From positions 1-64,000 of the forward strand of contig NZ_QBUY01000033.1 in the NCBI RefSeq assembly GCF_003121405.1: 64,000 bases of DNA, given 5' to 3'. Positions 33,453 through 41,447 of the stretch are shown here, piece by piece (positions within the stretch are counted from its first letter, which is position 1; every line of letters begins with the position of its first letter). The position numbers and the translations under genes were made by a program. Below the pieces are notes generated by a model. That model was not told the origin of the DNA. It saw only the letters and a program-made list of their open reading frames with translations, and searched no databases. The DNA is from Paraburkholderia sp. C35 (GTDB taxonomy: Bacteria > Pseudomonadota > Gammaproteobacteria > Burkholderiales > Burkholderiaceae).

Positions 33453-34163
33453 TCAGGAGCCGACGTTGCTGCCGCCATCGACGTGCAGGATCTCGCCCGT
33501 CACGAAGCTTGCCGATTCCAGATACAGCACCGCTTCCGCAATATCGGCCACTTCGCCCAGCCGCCCGAGCGGGTGAAAGCGCGCCAGCGCTTCGTGCCGC
33601 TCACGAGGATGGAGCGGCGTCTTGATCACGCCCGGCGCCACGGCATTTACGCGAATGCCGACGGGTGCATATTCGATGGCAAGCGAACGCGTGATGGCAT
33701 TCAGGCCGCCTTTGGTCAGCGCTGCCATGGCGGCAGGCAAGCCCGCACGCGGACGGTCCACGAGGCTCGCCGTGATGTTCACGACGTGGCCGCTGCGCTT
33801 TCTGCCCATCACGGTCAGCGCGCGCTGCGTGATATGAAAGAAACCGTTGACGTTGGTCGCCATGACGGCGTTGTAGTCTTCCGGTGTGTAGGCTTCGAAC
33901 GGTTTGGCGATGAAAATGCCGGCGTTGTTGACCAGCGTGTCGATGCGGCCGAAGCGTTCCAGCGCGACGTCGATCACCTGTTGTGCGGTCTTCGCATCGG
34001 CGATATTGCCTTGCACGGTGGCGATATCGGCGTCGTCGCCCGGCTTGATCGAGCGCGAGGTCGCGACCACGCGGAAATTGCGGTCGCGATACGCCTTCAC
34101 CAGACCCGCGCCAATACCTTGCGACGCGCCCGTGATGATCGCCACTTTCTGCTCTGCACCCAT
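33453..34163 (-). CDS. SDR-family oxidoreductase lacking the catalytic tyrosine
   Basis: A 236-residue Rossmann protein with TGASQGIGAG and LVNNAG (77-82) intact, and 'VDGGSNVGS' at the end. Ser133 stands in 'NITASLVDRP', but the YxxxK motif reads AALTK (147-151): Lys151 is kept while the expected Tyr is Ala147. Either the protein does not act as a classical dehydrogenase or another residue takes over. ATG 34163 has GGAG upstream. It lies between a LysR gene and an MFS efflux gene on the same strand. Confidence 0.85.
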   Translation of the reverse strand: MGAEQKVAIITGASQGIGAGLVKAYRDRNFRVVATSRSIKPGDDADIATVQGNIADAKTAQQVIDVALERFGRIDTLVNNAGIFIAKPFEAYTPEDYNAVMATNVNGFFHITQRALTVMGRKRSGHVVNITASLVDRPRAGLPAAMAALTKGGLNAITRSLAIEYAPVGIRVNAVAPGVIKTPLHPRERHEALARFHPLGRLGEVADIAEAVLYLESASFVTGEILHVDGGSNVGS

Positions 34164-34280
34164 TCGTCTGCTCCGTTGTCCAGTGGGCCATGCCGGCCCG
34201 ATGTCGATGGAGCAAATATAGATTCGGTCGAACGCAGAGAGAATCCACGCCATGCGGCAGACATTCTTCCGCGAATCGAT

Positions 34281-35207
34281 TCAATCACGGTTGGTGATAC
34301 GTTGCAGCTGCTTGAACTGGCGGCGCAAGCGAGGCGCGGCAAAATCGACGAACGCACGCACCTTGGGCACGGACAGGCGCCCGTGCGGGGTCAGAAGATG
34401 CACGGGCAGAGGCGCGTGCTCGCTGTCGCGCAGGACGATGCGCAGCTGGCCGTCCTTGACTTGCTGCGCGACGTGATAGGAGAACATCCGTGTGACGCCG
34501 CGCCCTTCGACGGCGGAGGCGACGGCGGCCTCGATGCTGTTGACGATCAGGCGCGGCGAGAAGTTGACCACCTGCGCGACGGTCGAGCCTTCGGCGGGCG
34601 GAAAGCTCCACGAATCGACGCCGAAGTGCGTCATCGAAATGATCTGGTGCTGCTCGAGATCGGAAGGCTCGCGGATCTGCGGGTGTTTCGCCAGATAGCG
34701 CGGCGCAGCGGCCACCACGCGCCGCACTTCACCAACGGGAATCGCGATCAAGGTCGAATCGGGCAAATGCGCGATGCGCAGCGCGACGTCGATGCCTTCG
34801 TCGATCAGGCTCACGGGCCGGTCGAGCATATGCAGTCGCACCGACACGGCAGGGTATTCGTCGATGAAATCTTCGAGGATCGCGCGCAGCATGTCCTGGC
34901 CCGCCGCGACGGGCGCGGTGACGTTCAGCACGCCGCGCGGCGCGGAGCGTTCTGCTGCGACCAGCAGGTCGGCTTCTTCGAGGTCGGTCAGGATGCGGCG
35001 GCATGCGGCTGCGTAGCGTTCGCCCGCTTCGCTGAGCTTGATGGTGCGCGTGGTGCGATGCAGGAGCGGCGAGCCGACGTGCGCTTCGAGAAAGGCGATC
35101 GCGCGGCTCACCGCGGCGGGCGAACGGCCAAGCCGGCGGCTCGCGCCCGCGAGGCTGCCTTCGTCCAGCGTCGCGACGAACACCTTCATTGCGTCTATCC
35201 GGTCCAT
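34281..35207 (-). CDS. LysR family regulator
   Basis: A 308-residue regulator of the common 'MDRIDAMKVFVATLDEGSLA' type. The HTH has 'ASRRLGRSPAAVSRAIAFLE' followed by 'PLLHRTTRTIKLSEAGERY'. The ligand domain has 'RLHMLDRPVSLIDEGIDVAL', normal for the AaeR/DmlR-like branch. It is 117 bp upstream of the SDR gene on the same strand, so it probably regulates the SDR-MFS unit while being transcribed in the same direction. Confidence 0.9.
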   Translation of the reverse strand: MDRIDAMKVFVATLDEGSLAGASRRLGRSPAAVSRAIAFLEAHVGSPLLHRTTRTIKLSEAGERYAAACRRILTDLEEADLLVAAERSAPRGVLNVTAPVAAGQDMLRAILEDFIDEYPAVSVRLHMLDRPVSLIDEGIDVALRIAHLPDSTLIAIPVGEVRRVVAAAPRYLAKHPQIREPSDLEQHQIISMTHFGVDSWSFPPAEGSTVAQVVNFSPRLIVNSIEAAVASAVEGRGVTRMFSYHVAQQVKDGQLRIVLRDSEHAPLPVHLLTPHGRLSVPKVRAFVDFAAPRLRRQFKQLQRITNRD

Positions 35208-35307
35208 GGTGGATCGCTCAGGAAGCCGCCAGCACGGCGGCGTTGCCCGGAAGTGTACAGCGCAGCGTGGGTTCGGACCCTTCGCGCTCGCAAGCCTGCA
35301 CAGGCGC

Positions 35308-36132
35308 TCAGGGATGTGCGGCGACGAGCCAGCGGCGCAGATCGACGGCGTCCTGGAAGTGCGCCTGCGCGTTGGGATCGCCGAGCAGCACGATCAGCAC
35401 CGGATGGCCGCGCACCATCGTCACGATGATCAGGCAGTGTCCCGCTTCGTTGGTGAAGCCGGTTTTCTGCAGCCCGACATGCCACGACGCGCGATGCACG
35501 AGAGGATCGGTGTTGCGATACATCAGCGGGCCGTCGCCACCCAGCACGAGCTTCTGGTGTGCCGTCGAGTAACGCCGGATCACCGGGTAGCGATACGCGG
35601 CGCGCACCAGCCGCGTGAGGTCGCGTGCCGTCGAGATGTTGTGCGGCGACAGGCCGGTAGGATCGACGAAGTGACTGCGCGTCATCTGCAGGCGTTTGGC
35701 GGTGCGGTTCATCGCGCGCACGAAGCCGGGCCGCCCGCCCGGATAGTCGCGGCTCAGCGCGAACGCCGCGCGGTTTTCCGACGACATCAGCGCGATATGC
35801 AGCAGCGTGCTGCGCAACAGCAGCGAATGCACGGGCAAACGCGAGCGCGACCACTTGAGGCGATCGACATCGGCGTCGGTGACGCGCAGCGGCTTGATCA
35901 TCGAACGCTTTGCATCGACGGCGACCATTGCCGTGAGCAGCTTGGTCAGCGAAGCGATGGGGCGGCGTTCGTCCGCGTGCTTCGCGTAGAGCGTGCGGCC
36001 TGTCGTCATATCGACGACGATGGCCGCGCGTGCCAGCACGGCGGGTTTGAGCGCGGCGCGTTTCGCGTGGGCCATCGCTGGCGCAAGGCTCGCGAGCAGC
36101 AACAGCATGATGAGCAGATGAAATTTCAGCAC
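35308..36132 (-). CDS. pbpG: D-alanyl-D-alanine endopeptidase, PBP7/PbpG-like
   Basis: A 274-residue periplasmic penicillin-binding protein that cleaves peptidoglycan cross-links. A signal peptide ends near AMAHA. The triad motifs are SLTK (nucleophile Ser61), SSEN and KTGFTNEAG, in family order and spacing. 'MTTGRTLYAKHADERRPIAS' and 'VDPTGLSPHNISTARDL' are typical of the S11 family. The start is GTG at 36132; ATG 36108 would give a shorter but still plausible signal. It is 50 bp downstream of an M23 endopeptidase on the same strand, so the two likely form a wall-remodelling pair. Confidence 0.88.
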   Translation of the reverse strand: MLKFHLLIMLLLLASLAPAMAHAKRAALKPAVLARAAIVVDMTTGRTLYAKHADERRPIASLTKLLTAMVAVDAKRSMIKPLRVTDADVDRLKWSRSRLPVHSLLLRSTLLHIALMSSENRAAFALSRDYPGGRPGFVRAMNRTAKRLQMTRSHFVDPTGLSPHNISTARDLTRLVRAAYRYPVIRRYSTAHQKLVLGGDGPLMYRNTDPLVHRASWHVGLQKTGFTNEAGHCLIIVTMVRGHPVLIVLLGDPNAQAHFQDAVDLRRWLVAAHP

Positions 36133-36182
36133 GTTGGCCGGGCGTGGAGCAAGGATGTCATGGCTATCGATGGCCTCGTGCG

Positions 36183-37238
36183 TTAGAGCAAAGCGGCGAG
36201 ACGGTCCGCTTCCTTCGCGAACTGCGCGCGCTCGGTCGGATCGAGCGGGTCGTTGCCCGGCAGCGCGACGGTCAACGGGTCTTTTGGCACGGCATCGACA
36301 TGCACTTCGTAGTGCAGATGCGGACCCGTTGCCCAGCCTGTCGATCCGACATAGCCGATCACCTGGCCACGATGCACTTGCGCCCCGCGATGCAGGCCCT
36401 TTGCGAAGCGCGACAGATGGGCGAACACGGTCTGATAGGGCGGCGGGTTGCGCAGCACGATCACTTTGCCGTATCCCGTTTGTCTTCCGATGAAGCTCAC
36501 GGTGCCGCGTGCCGTCGCGTGCACGGGCGTGCCCGCGGGCGCGGCGAGATCGACGCCGTCGTGGCTCTGCCAGCGGTGCGTGACGGGATCGAGCCGACGC
36601 AGCGCGAAATCCGAAGAGACGCGCTCATAGGCGAGCGGATAGCGCGAGAACGAAGGCGTCGTGCTGGTGCCGTCCTTGGTGTAGTAGAACGGCTTGCCAT
36701 CCAGATTGCGGTAGAGAAACAGATCGTGCGAGGACTTGCCCGTTTCGATGCGCACGGCGAGCGGCGTGTCATCGGCTTCGGATGCCTGCGGCGATGTATC
36801 CGCTGACGCTGGTGTTGGTGTTGTGGATGCACTCGCGGCCGGTGGATCGACAACGAGACTGATCGTATTTCCGGGCTTGAGGTCGCGGCGAAAGTCGATT
36901 TCGCCTGCAAAGGCATGCGCGAGCATGGCCGTGGTGCGGTCGTCCAGACCGAGCCGCTGCGCCGCCTCTGCAAAGCTGCTTCTCACGGTCGCGGATCGGA
37001 CGACGGGTTGCGGTGCAGTCCCAGACGCAGCTTCAGGCGCGGACGGTGCATGCAGCGTGCTGCTGGCTGCATCGCGATTCAGCGACGGCGATTGCGCGGT
37101 ATTCGCATCGTCCTGGTCGGCAGCATGTTTCGCGCGATGCGGCGAGAAGATCAGTGCAGCGCATACGGAACTGAGCGCGCAAACCAGAATGACTTTGCCA
37201 CTGCGCGCCGATGACGCGACAAATGCGGGAAGAGGCAT
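36183..37238 (-). CDS. M23 family metallopeptidase (peptidoglycan endopeptidase)
   Basis: A 351-residue cell-envelope protein. One N-terminal membrane helix ('VILVCALSSVCAALIF') is followed by a low-complexity Ala/Ser/Pro/Thr linker, a beta domain ('LKPGNTISLVVDPP') and the C-terminal peptidase with 'SHDGVDLAAPAGTPV' and 'GPHLHYEVHV', the zinc ligands of active M23 enzymes. This is MepM-like organisation. I prefer ATG 37238 to a TTG at 37397 because the extra part has no envelope character, although neither has a clear ribosome site. Confidence 0.85.
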   Translation of the reverse strand: MPLPAFVASSARSGKVILVCALSSVCAALIFSPHRAKHAADQDDANTAQSPSLNRDAASSTLHAPSAPEAASGTAPQPVVRSATVRSSFAEAAQRLGLDDRTTAMLAHAFAGEIDFRRDLKPGNTISLVVDPPAASASTTPTPASADTSPQASEADDTPLAVRIETGKSSHDLFLYRNLDGKPFYYTKDGTSTTPSFSRYPLAYERVSSDFALRRLDPVTHRWQSHDGVDLAAPAGTPVHATARGTVSFIGRQTGYGKVIVLRNPPPYQTVFAHLSRFAKGLHRGAQVHRGQVIGYVGSTGWATGPHLHYEVHVDAVPKDPLTVALPGNDPLDPTERAQFAKEADRLAALL

Positions 37239-37539
37239 GATCGAATAATGCGGAGCGACGGATGCTGCGATGGCAATCGCGTGAGGCAGAGAACCTGCGC
37301 GCGATCGGACTGATAGACGCGATGCGTCCAGTTGATGAGTGATGCGAGTGATGCGGCTATTCGAGCTGCAAACAGAGTGCAGTAAAAATGACGGCAAACG
37401 GAACTGACGTGTCGAACGGCATGTAAAAAATGCGGCGAAGCTGCCGTGCAGTGATAGACGACGGAGCGAACACCATAGCGACCAACCCTTAAGCGAATCT
37501 TAAAGGGGCCAATGCGGAATATCAAACTGCGAAGACTAA
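37239..37539. other. Intergenic region upstream of the M23 gene
   Basis: About 300 bp between two minus-strand genes. It must hold the promoter for the M23-pbpG unit. Reading frames here are rich in Arg, Cys and His and do not look coding. No hairpin after the Rieske gene is obvious. Confidence 0.35.
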
Positions 37540-38160
37540 CTACGCGTCGCCGTGCTCGTCCGCGCCGATTACCACGCTATTTGCAGACTCGAATTGATAA
37601 CGCGGCACATCGAGATTCTGCGGTGCGGGCTTGTCCTTGAACACGCGTCCCGCGAGATCGTATGTCGAGCCGTGACATGGACACAGAAATCCGCCCGGCC
37701 AGTCGTCGGGAAGACTGGTCTGCGCGCCGGGCTGGAAGCGTGGGCTTGGTGTGCAGCCCAGATGCGTGCACACACCCACCACCACGAGCAGATTGCTGCG
37801 CTCGGCGCGTGCACGATATTCGTTGTTGCAGTAAGGCGGCAACGGCATCGAAAACGGCCGTGTGGTGTGCGGGTCTGCGACGAACGCATCGGCGGCGCGC
37901 ACGTCGGCGAGCATTGCCTCTGTGCGATTGACGATGAAGATCGGCTTGCCGCGCCATGCTGCCGTCATCATGTCGCCAGGCTGCAGATGGCTGATGTCGA
38001 CCGTGACGGGCGCGCCTGCCGCCAACGCGGAGGCAGACGGCTTCAACGATTCGACGAATGGCGTAACCACGGCCACGCCCGCGATGCCGCCCGCCACCGA
38101 GGTGGCGATCATCCAGCGACGCCGTGCTTCATCGACAGGTGCATCGGCGTCGGCGCTCAT
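37540..38160 (-). CDS. Rieske iron-sulfur protein, PetA-like, outside a bc1 operon
   Basis: A 206-residue protein with an N-terminal membrane anchor after 'RRRW' (residues 16-36) and a C-terminal Rieske domain. The [2Fe-2S] motifs are CTHLGC (131-136) and CPCHGS (150-155), with both ligand Cys/His pairs and the disulfide Cys pair present. 'GGFLCPCHGSTYDLAGRVF' closely follows proteobacterial cytochrome bc1 Rieske subunits. No cytochrome b or c1 gene is here; instead it overlaps (ATGA) a gene for an exported beta-domain protein. It may be a second Rieske subunit or serve another electron path. Confidence 0.88.
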   Translation of the reverse strand: MSADADAPVDEARRRWMIATSVAGGIAGVAVVTPFVESLKPSASALAAGAPVTVDISHLQPGDMMTAAWRGKPIFIVNRTEAMLADVRAADAFVADPHTTRPFSMPLPPYCNNEYRARAERSNLLVVVGVCTHLGCTPSPRFQPGAQTSLPDDWPGGFLCPCHGSTYDLAGRVFKDKPAPQNLDVPRYQFESANSVVIGADEHGDA

Positions 38161-38612
38161 GATGCGCTCCGATCCGAATGCGTCTGCCACACGAACAACG
38201 TGCGCAGATGTCCCGACGACGACACGTTCACCACGCGTTCCTGCGCCTTGCCGTCGTAGCTCGCGGTGATCTTGTAGCGGCCGGTTGGCAGCGAGGCGAG
38301 CATGAACGGGCCATTTGCAGTCGCCTTCAAAACGGTTGCGCCCTTCATATTGGTGATATGGACGGGCACGTCCGCGAGATATTCGTTGCCCTGATGTGTG
38401 GCGCCCGCAAATTCGAGCACGAGCGGATACTTGTGCATGACGCCTCTGATCGCCGCCGCCTGATCGCTGCCTACGCCGCCCGACAGATAGGTGACGGCAC
38501 CTTGCTGATGCAGCGAGGGCAGATCCGGCGTCGCCGCGAATGCGCTTGTGGTGGCCGCTTGCGCGAATACGAGCGCGATGGCGACAAGGCTGGTTTTGGT
38601 GAACTTGTTCAT
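38157..38612 (-). CDS. Exported carboxypeptidase-regulatory-like domain protein
   Basis: A 151-residue periplasmic protein. The signal peptide ends near TSAFA. The mature part carries 'LVLEFAGATHQGNEYLADVP', then 'MLASLPTGRYKITASYDGKA' and 'ERVVNVS', a pattern typical of small beta-sandwich carboxypeptidase regulatory-like domains. ATG 38612 follows a clear AAGGAGAATG site. Its stop overlaps the start of the Rieske gene, so the two should be made in linked amounts, possibly as partners. I do not know a function. Confidence 0.75.
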   Translation of the reverse strand: MNKFTKTSLVAIALVFAQAATTSAFAATPDLPSLHQQGAVTYLSGGVGSDQAAAIRGVMHKYPLVLEFAGATHQGNEYLADVPVHITNMKGATVLKATANGPFMLASLPTGRYKITASYDGKAQERVVNVSSSGHLRTLFVWQTHSDRSAS

Positions 38613-38734
38613 GTCATTCTCCTTGCTTGAAACTGGATATCGCTTCCGTGTCTTCATGCTTCCAATTTAGGCAGGTGGAATTAAATGAGAATTAAGGCGC
38701 GTCACCTCGCTTTGATATTGCTACTAACGTGGGT

Positions 38735-39115
38735 TTAGGCTATCGGTTCGGAGATTTCGATCAGATTCAGATCGGGATCGCGTACGTACACGGAGCGGAT
38801 CTTATGCGTTGCGCCCGTTCGCTCCACCGGTCCTTCGATGATCGGCCAGTTGCATGCGGCAAGATGCGCGATCACCTGATCGAGCGGCACGGACGCGATG
38901 AAGCACAGATCCAGCGCGCCCGGCACAGGCAAGTGCGCCTTCGGTTCGAACTCGCTGCCGCGCACATGCAGGTTGATCTTCTGGTTGCCGAAGCGAAACG
39001 CGATGCGCCCCGCGCCGAAGGTTTCCAGTTGCATCTGCATGACCTTCGTATAGAAGTGCTGCGTTGCTTCCGCGTCGGTGCAGGTCAGCACCAGATGGTC
39101 GAGATGATCGATCAC
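38735..39115 (-). CDS. VOC family protein (glyoxalase/bleomycin resistance fold)
   Basis: A 126-residue protein with paired beta-alpha-beta-beta-beta units. 'MIDHLDHLVLTCTDAEATQH' supplies the first metal-ligand His of the fold and 'SVYVRDPDLNLIEISEP' the C-terminal Glu region. The 'FGNQKINLHVRG' segment is usual in the subgroup annotated as virulence/dioxygenase-like VOC proteins. The enzyme's substrate is unknown. It follows an MFS gene by 18 bp on the same strand, so the two are co-transcribed. Confidence 0.85.
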   Translation of the reverse strand: MIDHLDHLVLTCTDAEATQHFYTKVMQMQLETFGAGRIAFRFGNQKINLHVRGSEFEPKAHLPVPGALDLCFIASVPLDQVIAHLAACNWPIIEGPVERTGATHKIRSVYVRDPDLNLIEISEPIA

Positions 39116-39133
39116 GATGAGATCCTCCGTCTA

Positions 39134-40399
39134 TCAGTGTGCGCGTGCCTGCACGCGCGCGACATACAACGTGAGCGTGCCGCATACCGCAAGCATCGCA
39201 AAGCCGAATCCCGCGACGGACGGCCATGCGCCGTTCTGCCAGAACCACCCGCCCCACGAACCGAGCACGCTCGAACCCAGATAGTACGCAAGCAGATAGA
39301 GCGAGGTGGCGTGACCTTTCGCGCCATCGGCAAGCTGTCCGACCCAGCCACTCGCGACCGAGTGCGTGATAAAAAAGCCCACGGTCAGCACGACGATACC
39401 GAGTACGACAGGCACGAGCGCATGCGTCAACGTCAATGCGAGTCCGAGCGCCGCCACCACCACGCCGGCGATCAGCACCGGCCCGCGGCCGCAGCGATCG
39501 GCCAGTGCGCCCGCACCGGATGCGGCCACGATACCGAACAGATACGAGCAAAAAATCAGCCCGGTTTGCGTCGCGCTGAGACTGAACGGCGGCGCCATTA
39601 ACCGGAAGCCCGCGTAGTTGTAGACAGTGACGAACACACCCATGACGAGACATCCTGTGGCGAACACGGCGGGCAAGGTGGATGCCGTCAGATGCTTGCG
39701 CCATAGCGCGACGTGATGCGCGGGGCTGAGGTCCGTGCGCCTGACGAAATTGCGCGAGCCTGGCAGCAGCACGAAGAACGCAATCGCCGCAATGATATCG
39801 ACGATGCCGATCGTCAGCATGGCCGTGCGCCACGAAAGATGATCGCTCATATAGCTCATGCCGACACGGCCGATCATGCCGCCGAACGCCGTGCCGCCCA
39901 CGTATAGCCCCATGGCGAAGCCGAGGCCGCGCGGTTCGATTTCCTCTGCCAGATACGCCATCGCAACGGCAGGCACGCCGCCGAGCGCCAGCCCTTCCAG
40001 TGCACGAGCGATGAGAATGCTGTGCCAGTCCACTTCGAGCGCCGCACATACGTTGAAGAGCGCGGCCAGCGTCATCGACGCGAAGATCAACCCGCGTCTG
40101 CCGAAGCGCTCGGACAACGCGCCCGCGCACAGAATCGAAACTGCAAGAAACCCCGTCGACAGCGACAGCGCCAGCGAGCTTTGTGCGGCACCTATGTGGA
40201 ATTCGCTCGCGAACACGGGCAACAGCGGCTGCACGCAATACAGCAGCGAGAAGGTCGAGAAGCCTGCCAGGAAGAGTGCGATGCTGATGCGGCGGAAATC
40301 CGCAGAGCCGGGGCGCACGCCGGATACGGCGCTGATGGGCGAATGCGTACTGGAAGTCTGGATGCGAGTGGGCGTCGCAACGGATGAATCGGCGTTCAT
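39134..40399 (-). CDS. MFS transporter, YnfM-like
   Basis: A 421-residue carrier with 12 predicted helices. 'ALFLAGFSTFSLLYCVQPLL' as TM1 and 'GALSERFGRRGLIF' as loop 2-3 motif fit the YnfM/inner-membrane transport subgroup, and 'ALEGLALGGVPAVAMAYLAE' is also conserved there. The in-frame TTG at 40405 is less likely than ATG 40399. It is divergent from a LysR gene 100 bp away and followed by the VOC gene, a common regulator-exporter arrangement. Confidence 0.87.
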   Translation of the reverse strand: MNADSSVATPTRIQTSSTHSPISAVSGVRPGSADFRRISIALFLAGFSTFSLLYCVQPLLPVFASEFHIGAAQSSLALSLSTGFLAVSILCAGALSERFGRRGLIFASMTLAALFNVCAALEVDWHSILIARALEGLALGGVPAVAMAYLAEEIEPRGLGFAMGLYVGGTAFGGMIGRVGMSYMSDHLSWRTAMLTIGIVDIIAAIAFFVLLPGSRNFVRRTDLSPAHHVALWRKHLTASTLPAVFATGCLVMGVFVTVYNYAGFRLMAPPFSLSATQTGLIFCSYLFGIVAASGAGALADRCGRGPVLIAGVVVAALGLALTLTHALVPVVLGIVVLTVGFFITHSVASGWVGQLADGAKGHATSLYLLAYYLGSSVLGSWGGWFWQNGAWPSVAGFGFAMLAVCGTLTLYVARVQARAH

Positions 40400-40500
40400 G
40401 GACAAGACGTGCCTTCGAATGTGACGCAGGAATTGTCCTGCTGGGAAGCTATACTGTCCAATATATGAAACAGGCTAACGCGATATGTTTAAGCACTAGC

Positions 40501-41373
40501 ATGGAACTGCGACATCTACGGTATTTCATCGAAGTGGCGAACGAGCGCAACTTCACGCGCGCGGCTGAAAAGCTGGGCATCGGGCAGCCGCCGCTCAGTC
40601 AACAGATCAAGAGCCTGGAGCGCGAACTGGGCGTCGAACTGTTTCGCCGCACTGCACATGGCGCCGAGCTGACAGGCGCGGGCGATGCTTTCCTGAGCGA
40701 GGCGCAACGCGTGCTGAGCGGTGCGGATCGCGCCGCGCGTGCTGCGCAGCGGGCGGCGCGCGGCGAGACAGGGCGGTTGCGGATCGGCTTCACGGGTTCG
40801 GCCGCTTTCAACCCCGTCGTGCCTGCGCTGATCCAGCGCTTCAAGAGCCGCTACGCCAGCGTCGATCTCACACTCGAAGAAGCGAACACGCCTGCGCTGC
40901 TGCAACGCCTGCTCGATGACGGACTCGATGCCGTGTTCTTTCGTCCTGGCATGACGTCGCCTGACAATGTGCAGACGCATCGTTTCGCCGATGAAACGAT
41001 GAAGATCGTGTTGCCGTCCACGCATCCGCTGGCGGCGAAGAAGCGTCTGCCGTTGACCGCGCTGGCGGGCGAGCCGTTCGTGCTGGTACCGGGGCCGGCC
41101 GGTGTGACGCTGCATGACGAGATTGTCCGCGCATGCGGCGAGGCGGGCTTCAGTCCGCAGCTTGCGCAGCCCGCGCCGCAGGTGTCGTCGGTGATCAATC
41201 TGGTCGCGGCGGGGCTGGGTGTGTCCATCGTGCCCGCTGCGATCGCTCAGGTGCAGGTGAAGGGCGTGCGTTACCTCGACGTGCAGGGCGCAAAGATGCG
41301 GGCGCGTCTGGCGCTCGGATGGCGCGAAGGAGATGCGTCGGCGGCGCTTGGCAATCTGGTTGGATTGCTGTGA
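40501..41373 (+). CDS. LysR family regulator (BenM/CatM-like N-terminus)
   Basis: A 290-residue regulator starting with 'MELRHLRYFIEVANERNFTR', the form of the BenM/CatM/HcaR branch. The HTH has 'AAEKLGIGQPPLSQQIKSLE' and the ligand domain 'FTGSAAFNPVVPALIQRF'. Longer frames begin inside the MFS promoter region and are rejected. It is divergent from the MFS-VOC pair and probably regulates it. Confidence 0.9.
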   Translation: MELRHLRYFIEVANERNFTRAAEKLGIGQPPLSQQIKSLERELGVELFRRTAHGAELTGAGDAFLSEAQRVLSGADRAARAAQRAARGETGRLRIGFTGSAAFNPVVPALIQRFKSRYASVDLTLEEANTPALLQRLLDDGLDAVFFRPGMTSPDNVQTHRFADETMKIVLPSTHPLAAKKRLPLTALAGEPFVLVPGPAGVTLHDEIVRACGEAGFSPQLAQPAPQVSSVINLVAAGLGVSIVPAAIAQVQVKGVRYLDVQGAKMRARLALGWREGDASAALGNLVGLL

Positions 41374-41447
41374 CGGCGGTTAGTCCTCGATGATGCTTCC
41401 GGGCAAGTATGCGAACATGGCATGCTTCCGACGCGAGGAGAATTCGA

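Noticed and set aside
33483..35429. 648-codon plus-strand frame across SDR and LysR genes
   Set aside because: Spans two well-supported minus-strand genes and the gap between them; no protein-like features.
37151..37525. 124-codon minus-strand frame upstream of the M23 gene
   Set aside because: Overlaps the M23 start in another frame, Cys/Arg/His-rich, no ribosome site.
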